A stretch of 64,000 nt of DNA, from NCBI RefSeq assembly GCF_003952425.1, contig NZ_CP034449.1, positions 1 through 64,000 on the forward strand. The letters run 5' to 3'. The position numbers and the translations under genes are program-made. This document shows, one piece after another, positions 26,889 through 34,946 of this stretch; within the stretch, counting starts at the first letter, position 1; each line of letters starts with the position of its first letter. The notes below the pieces were generated by a model, which did not search any database, was not told the origin of the DNA, and saw only the letters and a list, made by a program, of their open reading frames with translations. This DNA is from Mesorhizobium sp. M2A.F.Ca.ET.046.03.2.1. GTDB taxonomy: Bacteria; Pseudomonadota; Alphaproteobacteria; Rhizobiales; Rhizobiaceae.

Positions 26889-27221
26889 TTACTGCGGAAG
26901 CAACCGCGAGACCTTGAGGCGCGGCGCGAAGAAGCAGCGCAGATAGGGCTGGTTGGTGATGACGTATCTGTTCTCGCAGATATGGTATCGGCCGTCCGGC
27001 GATTCCTGCACGCGCTCTCGCGGGATGTTGAAGCCATCGGGCAGATAGACATAGCCGCCGTCCGCCCTGGACTGCACCGAGGACTCCGGTATGGGGCGGC
27101 AATCCGTGCCGCCGCAGCATTTGAGGTTCGTTATCGGATCGACCTTGTTTTGGTACCAGTCGTGGCCGTTGGCGCCTGTCGCGGCGGCAAGGCAGATGAC
27201 GGTGACGATGACCCTTCGCAT
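26889..27221 (-). CDS. Small secreted Cys-rich protein
   Basis: 110 residues with a signal peptide (MRRVIVTVICLAAATGANGH). The mature part has KCCGGTDCRPI and two more Cys (YHICENRY and YLRCFFAP), suggesting disulfides in the periplasm. The pattern HDWYQNKVDPITNLKCCGG is a recurring hypothetical rhizobial family. ATG 27221 is preceded by CGAGGAACGCC. Function unknown. Confidence 0.8.
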   Translation of the reverse strand: MRRVIVTVICLAAATGANGHDWYQNKVDPITNLKCCGGTDCRPIPESSVQSRADGGYVYLPDGFNIPRERVQESPDGRYHICENRYVITNQPYLRCFFAPRLKVSRLLPQ

Positions 27222-27381
27222 GGCGTTCCTCGACGACGCGGAGGCGCTGCTCATTCGAGCGTCATGTATATGAGCGTTCCGCCAGAAACGCCATTGCCCG
27301 ACAAGGGGTCGGAAAGCGAGGCCCGGCCCTTGGGGCCGCGATGGCGGAGCCGGATCCTCGGACAGAGTCCGGCCTTTCCGA

Positions 27382-28110
27382 TCACACCAGCCGCTGCCCG
27401 CCGTCGATATGGACGGTCTCGCCGGTCATGAATTCGTTCTGCATCAGATAGAGATAGGCCGGCGCGATGTCGACGGGCCTGGCGATCCTGCCGGCCGGGA
27501 TGCGGCCGCCCATCTGCCCGAAATAGCCTGTCTTGGCTTCTCCGACGATCTCGTCCCACATTTCGGTGTCGACCCAGCCGGGCGAGACGATGTTGACGCG
27601 GGTTGGCGCGAGCTCCAGCGCCAGCGCGCGAGCGAAATAGCTGAAGGAACCGGCGACCGCCGCGACCACCGCGCCGCCCGGAACCGGCGGGCGGTCCTTG
27701 TTGATGCCGGAGGTGAAGATCATCGAGCCGCCTTTGCTCAATTTGCGCACAGCATGCTTGGCAAGCATCACCGACCCGATCAGCTTGCCGTCGACGAAGC
27801 CGCGCACGAAATCCATGTCGGTCTCGCCGATCGGAAAATTGGGCGGCGGCGTGCCGGCCGTCGCCACCAGATGATCGAAGGCGCCGGCTTGCTCGAACAT
27901 GCGGGACACGTCCGCCTCGTTCGCCATGTCGGCGGCAATGCCTGTCACGTGTCCTGCCCCGAGCCGCTCTTCGGCGGCCTTCAGCTTGTCCTCGGAGCGG
28001 CCGACGATCACGACTTCCGCGCCGTGTTCCAGCGCGGCTGCCGCGACGCCGAAGCCGATGCCGGAGCTGCCGCCGACGACGATGATCTTTTTTCCCGTGA
28101 GACTGGTCAT
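27382..28110 (-). CDS. SDR family protein without the usual Tyr-Lys pair
   Basis: 242 residues with a clear Rossmann start (IIVVGGSSGIGFGVAAA), LVATAGT in place of NNAG, a catalytic-Ser-like TSG, and the ending VHIDGGQ. Where YxxxK should be, the protein reads VAAVA before GSFSYFARALALELAP, so both catalytic residues are absent. A subset of SDRs has this pattern. It may be non-catalytic or use another mechanism. It lies 35 bases downstream of the VOC gene on the same strand and is probably co-transcribed. Confidence 0.9.
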   Translation of the reverse strand: MTSLTGKKIIVVGGSSGIGFGVAAAALEHGAEVVIVGRSEDKLKAAEERLGAGHVTGIAADMANEADVSRMFEQAGAFDHLVATAGTPPPNFPIGETDMDFVRGFVDGKLIGSVMLAKHAVRKLSKGGSMIFTSGINKDRPPVPGGAVVAAVAGSFSYFARALALELAPTRVNIVSPGWVDTEMWDEIVGEAKTGYFGQMGGRIPAGRIARPVDIAPAYLYLMQNEFMTGETVHIDGGQRLV

Positions 28111-28145
28111 GGGTTTTCTCCGTCCTTTCAGGGATGGGTTCAAAA

Positions 28146-28607
28146 TCAGGCGAGCCCGGCGTAGGCGGCGGCGATGTCGGCGAGGATGATCTTCTTCATC
28201 GAATACATCGCCTGGCGCGCCCGGCTGGCCTTCGCGCGGTCCGGATCGTTCATCAGCCGCAAGGCTTCGCCCGGGATGACCTGCCAATAGACGCCGAACT
28301 TGTCCTTCAGCCAGCCGCAGGGCTGTTCCGAGCCGCCGCCGGCGGTCAGCGCGTTCCAGAAATAGTCGGTCTCTTCCTGGTCCCCAGTCTCGATGTAGAG
28401 CGAGATGCGCTCGTTGAAAGGCGGCACCCCGCCGGCATTGAGCGCGGTAAAGCGCTGGCCTTCGAGCTCGAAGTCGAAGATCGCGTGCGGCTTGTCGGTG
28501 AACTCGATCGCGCCGAGCGCGCGGCTGTTCTTGAAGACCGAGAGATAGAAATCCCGCGCGGCTTCGGCATCGAGATTGAACCAGAGGAAAGGATGAACGG
28601 TGGCCAT
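28146..28607 (-). CDS. VOC/PhnB-like protein
   Basis: 153 residues. MATVHPFLWFNLDAEAARDF and the core GVYWQVIPGEAL are typical of the PhnB/3-dmu-9_3-mt branch of the vicinal oxygen chelate fold. Such proteins are widespread, cytoplasmic and mostly uncharacterised. First gene of a pair with the SDR, and divergent from the LysR gene at 28732, which is therefore the likely regulator. Confidence 0.88.
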   Translation of the reverse strand: MATVHPFLWFNLDAEAARDFYLSVFKNSRALGAIEFTDKPHAIFDFELEGQRFTALNAGGVPPFNERISLYIETGDQEETDYFWNALTAGGGSEQPCGWLKDKFGVYWQVIPGEALRLMNDPDRAKASRARQAMYSMKKIILADIAAAYAGLA

Positions 28608-28731
28608 GGCGTCCTCGCACGTTGGTGAGTTTTGATCACAAGTTCTGTGAGGATTTTTGGCTGGAAAAACCACGATGGACAAACCAAAGTTTGGCAATTA
28701 TTTGTTACCATAACTCACAAATGGCTTCGCC

Positions 28732-29619
28732 ATGACCCGCAAACTGCCGCCGCTCAATGCCTTGCCGGCCTTCGAGGCCGCCGCACGGCATTTGAATTTT
28801 TCCAGGGCTGCCGACGAGCTCAACCTCACCCATGGCGCGATCAGCCGGGCGATAAAACATCTGGAGGATCAGCTCGGCGTGCAGCTCTTCGAGCGCGCGA
28901 CGCGCTCGGTGCGGCTCACACCGGTCGGCGAGCCTTATGCGGTTGCCGTGCGCGAGGCGCTCGACCAGCTCGCGCTGGCGACGCAGACCGCGACCTCGCG
29001 CCATTCCGGCTCGACGCTCAATGTCAGCACGTCGGACGGGTTTGCCGGAAAATGGCTGGTGCCGCGGCTCTACCGGTTTCACCGCGCGCATGGCGATATC
29101 GATGTGCGCGTCTCGACCACCGGCCGGCTGACCAATTTCCGCGGCGACGGCATCGACGTCGCCATACGATATGGCGGCGGCCATTATCATGGGCTGACGT
29201 CGGAGTTCCTCACCGGTGAGGAAGTGTTTCCCGTCTGCAGCCCGAAGCTGCTGGAAGGGCCACATCCGCTCAGGCACCCGCAGGACCTCAAGCACCACAC
29301 GCTGATCCGCGACGGCTACCGCATCGACTGGGCGGCGTGGCTGGCCAGCGCCGGCGTCGAAGGCGTCGATCCCAACAGCGGGCTCACCTTCGATTCCGCC
29401 ACCTTCGCGGTAGAATCGGCCGTCCAGGGCGAAGGCGTGGTGCTCGGCCGCACCATGCTGGTCTCCGCCGACCTTGCCACCGGCCGGCTGGTGCGGCCGT
29501 TCGAACACGCGCTGAAGGCGGTCTCCAGCTTCTATCTGGTCTACCCGCCGGAGGCGATCCGCCAGCGCAAGGTCAAGGCGTTTCGCGACTGGCTGTTTTC
29601 GGAGATCGAGCCGGGCTGA
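28732..29619 (+). CDS. LysR-family regulator, GcvA-like
   Basis: 295 residues. The N-terminal HTH (LPPLNALPAFEAAARHLNFS, then HGAISRAIKHLEDQLGVQLF) is the GcvA/AmpR subtype. The effector-binding domain follows from about residue 90. Divergent from the VOC-SDR pair with about 125 bases between, the classic LysR layout. A degraded fragment of the same HTH region occurs at 30190-30282. Confidence 0.92.
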   Translation: MTRKLPPLNALPAFEAAARHLNFSRAADELNLTHGAISRAIKHLEDQLGVQLFERATRSVRLTPVGEPYAVAVREALDQLALATQTATSRHSGSTLNVSTSDGFAGKWLVPRLYRFHRAHGDIDVRVSTTGRLTNFRGDGIDVAIRYGGGHYHGLTSEFLTGEEVFPVCSPKLLEGPHPLRHPQDLKHHTLIRDGYRIDWAAWLASAGVEGVDPNSGLTFDSATFAVESAVQGEGVVLGRTMLVSADLATGRLVRPFEHALKAVSSFYLVYPPEAIRQRKVKAFRDWLFSEIEPG

Positions 29620-29820
29620 TGAGCGCAGCCATCTACACACCGCCTTGCACGCGCGTGCGGCCTCGAGACATGACACTTGACTCGTGCCTCTTGCGGCAAT
29701 CCAACCTGTACGCCGATATATTAGCAATTGCTTCTTTGTAGAGTGGGCACGTGCTATTGTGGTCCTGGGAACGGCGGACGCGCCGTGAGCGCCCCGCGTT
29801 TCCCTTGTGGGAGGAAACCA

Positions 29821-30114
29821 ATGGCTCACTACGTATTGCTGTCAAACTTCACCGACCAGGGTATCAGGACCATAAAGGACACCCAGAAGCGTGCCGAGGC
29901 TTTCAAGGAGATGGCCAGCAAAAGCGGGGTCAAGATTCACACCTTGTTGTGGACGCTGGGCAAGCATGATGTCGTGGCGGTTGCCGAAGCGGAGGACGAC
30001 ATTGCCGCGACTGCGCTGGGCCTATCAATCGCATCGATGGGCAACATCAGAACCGAGACCCTGAGGGCGTTCGATACGGCGGATATGGCCAAGATACTGG
30101 CTAGGATGGCCTGA
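29821..30114 (+). CDS. GYD domain protein
   Basis: 97 residues. YVLLSNFTDQGIRTIKDTQK and the ending IRTETLRAFDTADMAKIL match the GYD family, a ferredoxin-like small protein of unknown function common in rhizobia. A strong ribosome site (GGGAGGAAACC) precedes ATG 29821. It opens a run of very small genes. Confidence 0.9.
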   Translation: MAHYVLLSNFTDQGIRTIKDTQKRAEAFKEMASKSGVKIHTLLWTLGKHDVVAVAEAEDDIAATALGLSIASMGNIRTETLRAFDTADMAKILARMA

Positions 30115-30147
30115 CCGTTAACTTACCAACGCACGTGGCGGATCGAA

Positions 30148-30178
30148 GCCTGCGCCGGGCCGGGTACCCGGCGCAGGC
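30148..30178 (+). terminator. Strong hairpin after the GYD gene
   Basis: GCCTGCGCCGGG and CCCGGCGCAGGC pair perfectly over 12 bp around a 7-base loop, 34 bases after the stop. There is no T-run, so it is either a non-canonical terminator or a repeat. Confidence 0.5.
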
Positions 30179-30189
30179 CGCCTACGAAT

Positions 30190-30282
30190 CCGACCTCACA
30201 CATGACGGAGCAGCTCGGTGTGCAGTTCTTCGAGCGCGACGCTGTCGGTGCGGCTCACCCCTGCCGGCGAGCCCTGTGCATC
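30190..30282 (+). pseudogene. Remnant of a LysR-type DNA-binding region
   Basis: The sequence from 30211 to 30279 is nearly identical to 28870-28939 of the LysR gene (shared words CAGCTCGG, GTGCAG, TTCTTCGAGCGCG, TCGGTGCGGCTCAC, CGGCGAGCC). It has a two-base gap that breaks the frame and a deletion upstream of it. Only this ~90-base piece remains. Confidence 0.75.
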
Positions 30283-30358
30283 GGCCCGGGCTGACGCACG
30301 GGCTCAGGAAACTTTCCTTCGGCTCGGCGGTTGATACCGATCCGAGAGAGGGGCATCC

Positions 30359-30559
30359 ATGCCGGGACGAAATGGAGAGACGGCCAGACACTCCAGACGG
30401 CCGCGCTCGCGTCCGCTGAAGGGCGAAGAGACGGAGGTGAAGCACGTCGTCGAGACGCAGGGACTGTCACCTGCGCAGGCGCGGGAACTTGTGCGGCGCT
30501 ATGGCAATGATTGGCGCAAGATCGAGGAAGCCGCCAAGACCTACAAGGGCGACGAATAA
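30359..30559 (+). CDS. Small basic protein with shared helical motif
   Basis: 66 residues. A basic N-terminal tail (RHSRRPRSRPLKG) precedes the helical unit VETQGLSPAQARELVRRYGN, ending DWRKIEEAAKTYKGDE. The unit matches those in the proteins at 6930, 33223 and 39762 and is reminiscent of DUF3606. GAGAGGGGCATCC precedes the ATG. Function unknown; the tail could bind nucleic acid. Confidence 0.72.
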   Translation: MPGRNGETARHSRRPRSRPLKGEETEVKHVVETQGLSPAQARELVRRYGNDWRKIEEAAKTYKGDE

Positions 30560-30607
30560 GGGCCCGGATATCGGCGCGATCAGTCCCCGCCGGCGTGGGA
30601 TCAAGCC

Positions 30608-30892
30608 TCAACCTGAGCGCATCACGCCGGGCTCGCCGGCCTCGTCCGCCTGACCGGGCCGCTGGGCTTCGGACACCAGATCCTGGAATTCGATGGTCGT
30701 CACCAGGTAGCCTGCCTCGTCGTAGATCTTGGTCACCCAGGATGTCGGGTCCGACCCCGCGGCAATGCCGTCGAGCATGGCTTCCTTCGCAGCCCGCTTA
30801 GCCTCGGCTTTCGCCGTTTCGAGATTTTCCATCTCGACGTGGATCGGCGGCTGCGCCGCGGCTTCGAGAAACTCAAAGCGGAATTTGGGCAT
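30608..30892 (-). CDS. DUF6894-like small protein
   Basis: 94 residues beginning MPKFRFEFLEAAAQPPIHVE. The segment NLETAKAEAKRAAKEAMLDG is the helical core of DUF6894-type proteins, common in rhizobia and of unknown function. Its start overlaps the end of the DUF768-like gene by 20 bases, so the two are coupled. Confidence 0.78.
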   Translation of the reverse strand: MPKFRFEFLEAAAQPPIHVEMENLETAKAEAKRAAKEAMLDGIAAGSDPTSWVTKIYDEAGYLVTTIEFQDLVSEAQRPGQADEAGEPGVMRSG

Positions 30893-31226
30893 TCGTCTCT
30901 CCGTTTCCAGCGGCGGGCGGCGCAGGCGCAATCGATCCATGATCATCGCCGCTGCCGTCTCGTTGCTCCTCCAGCACGGTCTCGGCGATATATTCCTCGA
31001 GGTCGCCCACTTCCTCGTTGATCTCGTCAGGCTCTATGCCTTGGCTTTCGGCGTCGGCGATACATTGGTCGGCCAATTCGGCGGCGACTATCTCGGCCGG
31101 CATCGAGACCCGAGGTTCGGCCTTATGCTCATTGATCCATTCCTCCACGAAATGCGCCGTTTTGTTCACGAGCATGTCGGCCTCCGGCGAGGCTTCGGCT
31201 ACGGGCTGTTCCAGCTTGATATCCAT
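30873..31226 (-). CDS. DUF768-like protein
   Basis: 117 residues. ADMLVNKTAHFVEEWINEHK corresponds to the DUF768 opening without the MSxRG start, and ELADQCIADAESQGIEPDEI matches the second half. The C-terminal tail is Gly/Ala/Pro-rich and probably disordered. Related to the pair at 6709-7301. First gene of a two-gene unit. Confidence 0.78.
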   Translation of the reverse strand: MDIKLEQPVAEASPEADMLVNKTAHFVEEWINEHKAEPRVSMPAEIVAAELADQCIADAESQGIEPDEINEEVGDLEEYIAETVLEEQRDGSGDDHGSIAPAPPAAGNGETNAQIPL

Positions 31227-31417
31227 GCAAGACCATCCTTGAATGATCTTATTCAACGCCGACTGGTCGCAAAGGATGCAGCTCTCGGTCGATGGTGAGC
31301 GGCGGGCCGGGGATCGGCTGACCAAGCGCCGGTCCGAGCCCGCGCAGGCCCAGCCGGGAACCTGAATCACGGTCGAACATTCTTGCTGTTGGGATAAACT
31401 GACCGCAGGCTAAAGAC

Positions 31418-32758
31418 GTGAAGGCTCAGGGCTTTAGAGCGCTACTGGCCAGCAAGACACGCGCTGCCGGGCGCAAGGCCGGCCATTGGCTCGACATCGC
31501 CAAATATGTCGCCGTGGCCGTCGCCGCTGCCGTCGTCACGCTGGCCGCGGTAAACCTGACCCCGGAGCCGCGTGTCATCCGCACGATCGTTCCGCACCGC
31601 TTCGACGCGGCGGATCCGCAATTCGTGCAAAGCATGAGCAGCTATTCGCAAGGGCAGATCTCCGGGCAGAACGCCGTGCAAACCCTCGTCAACGGCGACG
31701 AGATTTTTCCTGCGATGCTGCAAGCGATCGGCGTAGCCCGATCCAGCATCGACATGGAGACCTACATTTATTGGTCGGGCTCGGTCGGCTATCAGTTCGC
31801 CACGGCCTTGGCCGCGAAAGCCCGCGAAGGCGTCGAGGTCCGAGTGCTGGTCGACTGGCTTGGCTCCCTGCCCTTCGACGAGAACCTGATCCACATCATG
31901 ACGGGCGCTGGGGTGCGGTTCCAGCGCTACCGGCCTGTCTACTGGTATACGCTTGACCGAGTGAACAACCGGACCCACCGCAAACTGCTCATCGTGGACG
32001 GGCGGGTCGCGTTCACTGGCGGGGTCGGCATCGCGGACAACTGGCTGGGCGATGCGCGCAATCCGAACGAGTGGCGTGACACTCATTATCGGATTGAGGG
32101 GCCTTCGGTGGGCGCGTTCCAGGCGGCCTTCGCCGAGAACTGGCTGGAGACCGCGGGCGAAACATTGCAAGGAGAGAAGTTCTATCCGCCACCCGAACCC
32201 GCAGGCGCGCTTAGCGCCCAGCTGGTCCTGTCATCGCAACCGAACGGCTCCGAGGATATGGAGCTGATGATGCTGGCCGCGATCGCCGCGGCCAAGGATC
32301 ACCTGCGCATCGGCATGGCCTACTTCGTGCCGGACGAGATCGCGCTGCAGCAGATACTCGACGCCAGGAAACGAGGCGTGGCCGTCGACGTCATCGTGCC
32401 CAATTCGCTGACCGATGTGCCCATCGTGCGAAAAGGCTCGCGGCACTTCTGGGGTCAACTGCTCGAAGCGGGCGTGCGCATCTACGAGTTTCAGCCGACG
32501 ATGTATCATCCCAAACTGCTCATCGTCGATGACGTCTGGGCAAGCTTCGGTTCCACCAACCTGGACGAGCGCTCGTTGCGCCTGAATGACGAAGCCAGCC
32601 TCAATGTCTACGGCAGGGATTTTGCGCAGACGCAGATCGACTTGTTCAACGAGGACCTGAAACGGTCGAGGCAGATCAGCCTGGCGGAGTGGCAGGCGCG
32701 TCCGCTGACCGAGAAAGTCACCGATTGGCTTGCGAGCAAGCTGCACACGCAGCTTTAG
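31418..32758 (+). CDS. Phospholipase D family / cardiolipin synthase-like
   Basis: 446 residues with one N-terminal membrane anchor (ISAKYVAV-type segment at residues about 28-46, rich in Ala/Val) and two HKD motifs: THRKLLIVDGRVAFTGG and MYHPKLLIVDDVWASFGSTN. Two HKDs in one chain form one active site that transfers phosphatidyl groups, as in cardiolipin synthases. It is shorter than housekeeping Cls and has a single anchor. Start is the GTG at 31418; the first Met codons lie after the anchor, so GTG is needed to include it. Flanked by small stress-type genes. Confidence 0.9.
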   Translation: MKAQGFRALLASKTRAAGRKAGHWLDIAKYVAVAVAAAVVTLAAVNLTPEPRVIRTIVPHRFDAADPQFVQSMSSYSQGQISGQNAVQTLVNGDEIFPAMLQAIGVARSSIDMETYIYWSGSVGYQFATALAAKAREGVEVRVLVDWLGSLPFDENLIHIMTGAGVRFQRYRPVYWYTLDRVNNRTHRKLLIVDGRVAFTGGVGIADNWLGDARNPNEWRDTHYRIEGPSVGAFQAAFAENWLETAGETLQGEKFYPPPEPAGALSAQLVLSSQPNGSEDMELMMLAAIAAAKDHLRIGMAYFVPDEIALQQILDARKRGVAVDVIVPNSLTDVPIVRKGSRHFWGQLLEAGVRIYEFQPTMYHPKLLIVDDVWASFGSTNLDERSLRLNDEASLNVYGRDFAQTQIDLFNEDLKRSRQISLAEWQARPLTEKVTDWLASKLHTQL

Positions 32759-32932
32759 GTTCGACACGAAGAGTTTCGCGCTACGATTCACCTGGGTTAG
32801 AGCGGATCATCAACAAACATGCAGGATGGTCGTGCCAAACTTTGGGGTTGGCAGGCCCGGTCGGCGGCCGTTTTGTCACGAGCATGTCCGCCGGTCGGGC
32901 ATCCTTTGGTCTGGGGCACGGAGGAGGAGACA

Positions 32933-33136
32933 ATGCCGATTACGAGACTGTCGAAAGGCGCATTCCTGCCGGACGAGGTGACCTTCCTTGGCCGCGTCCT
33001 TGAACTCAGCGCCGGCGCCGACGAAACCGAGGAGCAGCGCGAGCGGCGGGCCTTGCGCATCATCGCGAACTACATGGCGGGGATCACCGACGAGCGGGAG
33101 CTGGCTGAGCTATCGCGAAGACCGCTGGGCAGATAA
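32933..33136 (+). CDS. Small hypothetical protein, 67 aa
   Basis: Begins MPITRLSKGAFLPDEVTFLG and is helical with a charged C-terminal half (EEQRERRALRIIANYMAG). GGAGGAGACA lies just before the ATG, a strong ribosome site. No recognised family. Part of the small-gene run. Confidence 0.72.
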   Translation: MPITRLSKGAFLPDEVTFLGRVLELSAGADETEEQRERRALRIIANYMAGITDERELAELSRRPLGR

Positions 33137-33222
33137 CGCTCCAGCGGAGCGGCCAGGCAAAGCAGGGCCGCGATGAAACTTTCGACGGTTTTTCCAGTTC
33201 GGTTGCAAGGAGGATCCTCGAC

Positions 33223-33423
33223 ATGACCGAACCCGGTGAAGGCAGTTCTCATGGGCGAATTGACGACAAGCAGCTCGTCATTCTGCTGAAGCAAAAAACC
33301 GGCATCTCCGATGCTCAAGCCAGGAGGCTGATAAAGGCCGTCGGGCGCGACCGGCCGTCGCTTTTGCGAGAAGCCCGGATCATAAGGGCGCGCGTTCAGA
33401 CGTCCGCTTCAGGTCGTATGTGA
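33223..33423 (+). CDS. Small protein with shared helical motif
   Basis: 66 residues. KTGISDAQARRLIKAVGRD is the same helical unit as in the genes at 6930, 30359 and 39762, here followed by a basic tail (EARIIRARVQTSASGRM). GGAGGATCCTCGAC precedes ATG 33223. Function unknown. Confidence 0.72.
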   Translation: MTEPGEGSSHGRIDDKQLVILLKQKTGISDAQARRLIKAVGRDRPSLLREARIIRARVQTSASGRM

Positions 33424-33567
33424 CCGGCGGAATGCGGCGCATGTACTACCGGCTTGCGCGACCGTGAAGGCGCTTCGCGGCTTGCGGTTTCGCAGACGGT
33501 GCCGCCAGCGGCTCATCGAAGTCCGCCGGCTTGCACGGGCATGCCGTTTGCGCGATGCTGAACGGTC

Positions 33568-33795
33568 ATGACCACCCAGTATCTGGACCACAAACTGGAA
33601 TGCCCGTTTTGCGGCGTCATCCGTTTGAACATTCCAGCCGATGCCCAACCCGCAACGCCGATCCACTGCGCCGAGTGCGGCGAATATCTCGGCACGTGGG
33701 ATGAGCTTCAAACAGACTTCGAGCAGCAAGGCGGCACGGATGGCGTTTTCCGGCTGGACGAGGGACGTATCCAAAAGCTCAATTCCAGTCGGTGA
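33568..33795 (+). CDS. Small zinc-ribbon protein
   Basis: 75 residues with CPFCGVIRL and CAECGEYLG, two CxxC pairs that should bind one zinc. The C-terminal half is acidic and helical. Similar in plan to the 65-aa protein at 7523 but not an evident copy. Function unknown. Confidence 0.75.
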   Translation: MTTQYLDHKLECPFCGVIRLNIPADAQPATPIHCAECGEYLGTWDELQTDFEQQGGTDGVFRLDEGRIQKLNSSR

Positions 33796-33994
33796 GAAGG
33801 CCGCCGCCGGCGGCACGGATGCCGGCTGATCGACTGCTCGGCGCGCCGAACATCGGGCCTGAGAAATGGGGCATGAGAGCATCCGCCAGGTCCTTGACGC
33901 TTCAAACCCGTAAACCCATATCGAAGCCGGGCGCAGACCGCCGCGGTCCCCGCCCCTATCAAACTCAAATTGTTCGTTCGACTTGGAGGATCTT

Positions 33995-34297
33995 ATGAAC
34001 GATCGGATGTTCGACAGCCCTGTTTTCGTCAAGAGCGGAAACAGCCTTGTCCAGGAGATCGCGTGCCTCGAGGACGCCCTGGAATTCCTCTATGAATGGC
34101 CGAAGAACCGGCGCGGGCCGATCTATGAAACGGCGCTGCGCGCTTGCCAGAGGGCCTTCGACAGCGGTTTTCCGCTGACGGCCGCCAGAGAGGCATTTTG
34201 CGGTTTCGCAAAATCCGCCAGAATCCATGAAGACGTGAGCACCACCTTGCCCTGGATGGTCGGCCAAGGCCGCAAGGGCGGCGGGCTGACCGCGTAG
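33995..34297 (+). CDS. DUF982 family protein
   Basis: 100 residues. FDSPVFVKSGNSLVQEIACL, then DALEFLYEWPKNRRGPIYET and the alanine-rich end match DUF982, a rhizobial family of unknown function. ATG 33995 is preceded by TTGGAGGATCTT, a good ribosome site. Followed 28 bases later by a second DUF982 gene. Confidence 0.87.
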   Translation: MNDRMFDSPVFVKSGNSLVQEIACLEDALEFLYEWPKNRRGPIYETALRACQRAFDSGFPLTAAREAFCGFAKSARIHEDVSTTLPWMVGQGRKGGGLTA

Positions 34298-34325
34298 CAT
34301 CGCTGCGGATCGAGGGAGTTTTGCG

Positions 34326-34610
34326 ATGTTCGCCAAACCGTTCGAAAAACCAATCCGCGTCTGGGTAGGACTGGGATTTCCGCGTCAGTTGAACACCGTC
34401 GTGGACGCCTATCAGTTCGCCATCGACTGGTGTGGTAACAGCCCCGAGCAAAAAGCGGCCATCCGTGCCTGCAGGGCAGCCCTCGCCGGGGATGTCGATG
34501 CGGAAACAGCGAGGGGCGTTTTCGTCGCCTTCGCGCGCAAGAAGGACATCCTCATCGAGGGTGGCACCATTCCCCCCATTCTGGGAAGTGCGCGGCCGAA
34601 ACATGTCTGA
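34326..34610 (+). CDS. DUF982 family protein, second copy
   Basis: 94 residues, divergent from the first copy: IRVWVGLGFPRQLNTVVDAY, AIDWCGN, and the pattern CRAALAGDVDAETARGVFVA. The WP of the family is replaced by WC. A tandem pair in one transcription unit. Function unknown. Confidence 0.82.
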   Translation: MFAKPFEKPIRVWVGLGFPRQLNTVVDAYQFAIDWCGNSPEQKAAIRACRAALAGDVDAETARGVFVAFARKKDILIEGGTIPPILGSARPKHV

Positions 34611-34946
34611 TGTGACCGAGGCGGCGGGCAACGCCGCCTCCTTCCTCCGACAAGAAGCCAGCTTGGATAGTTGATCCCGAAATGGAGGCAACCGACGGCA
34701 TGGGCGGGGGGCGTTGGGGAGCCGCCGGTTACCAGGACTGGGGGCCATTTAATCGGTCAATGCATAGGCCCTTATGCGATAATGCCACCAATGCGCGTTC
34801 ATGGGAACTGCTTTCCAGCTTAAAATTCAAACGTATATGCGGGAAAGCGCACATTCACGATGACCTTCGCGCGCTGCCCGCGACAGGAACCAGATCGGAC
34901 GTGCCGCGTCATAGAGACAGGTCCTTGTCGCGGTGGAGTGACGTCG
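34611..34946. other. Intergenic region upstream of the L,D-transpeptidase
   Basis: About 335 bases. GAGGCGGGCAACGCCGCCTC just after the DUF982 stop (about 34618-34637) is an inverted repeat (GAGGCGG/CCGCCTC) followed by CTTCCT and may be the terminator. The remainder includes a relatively AT-rich stretch near 34745-34835 that should hold the promoter. No gene seen. Confidence 0.5.
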
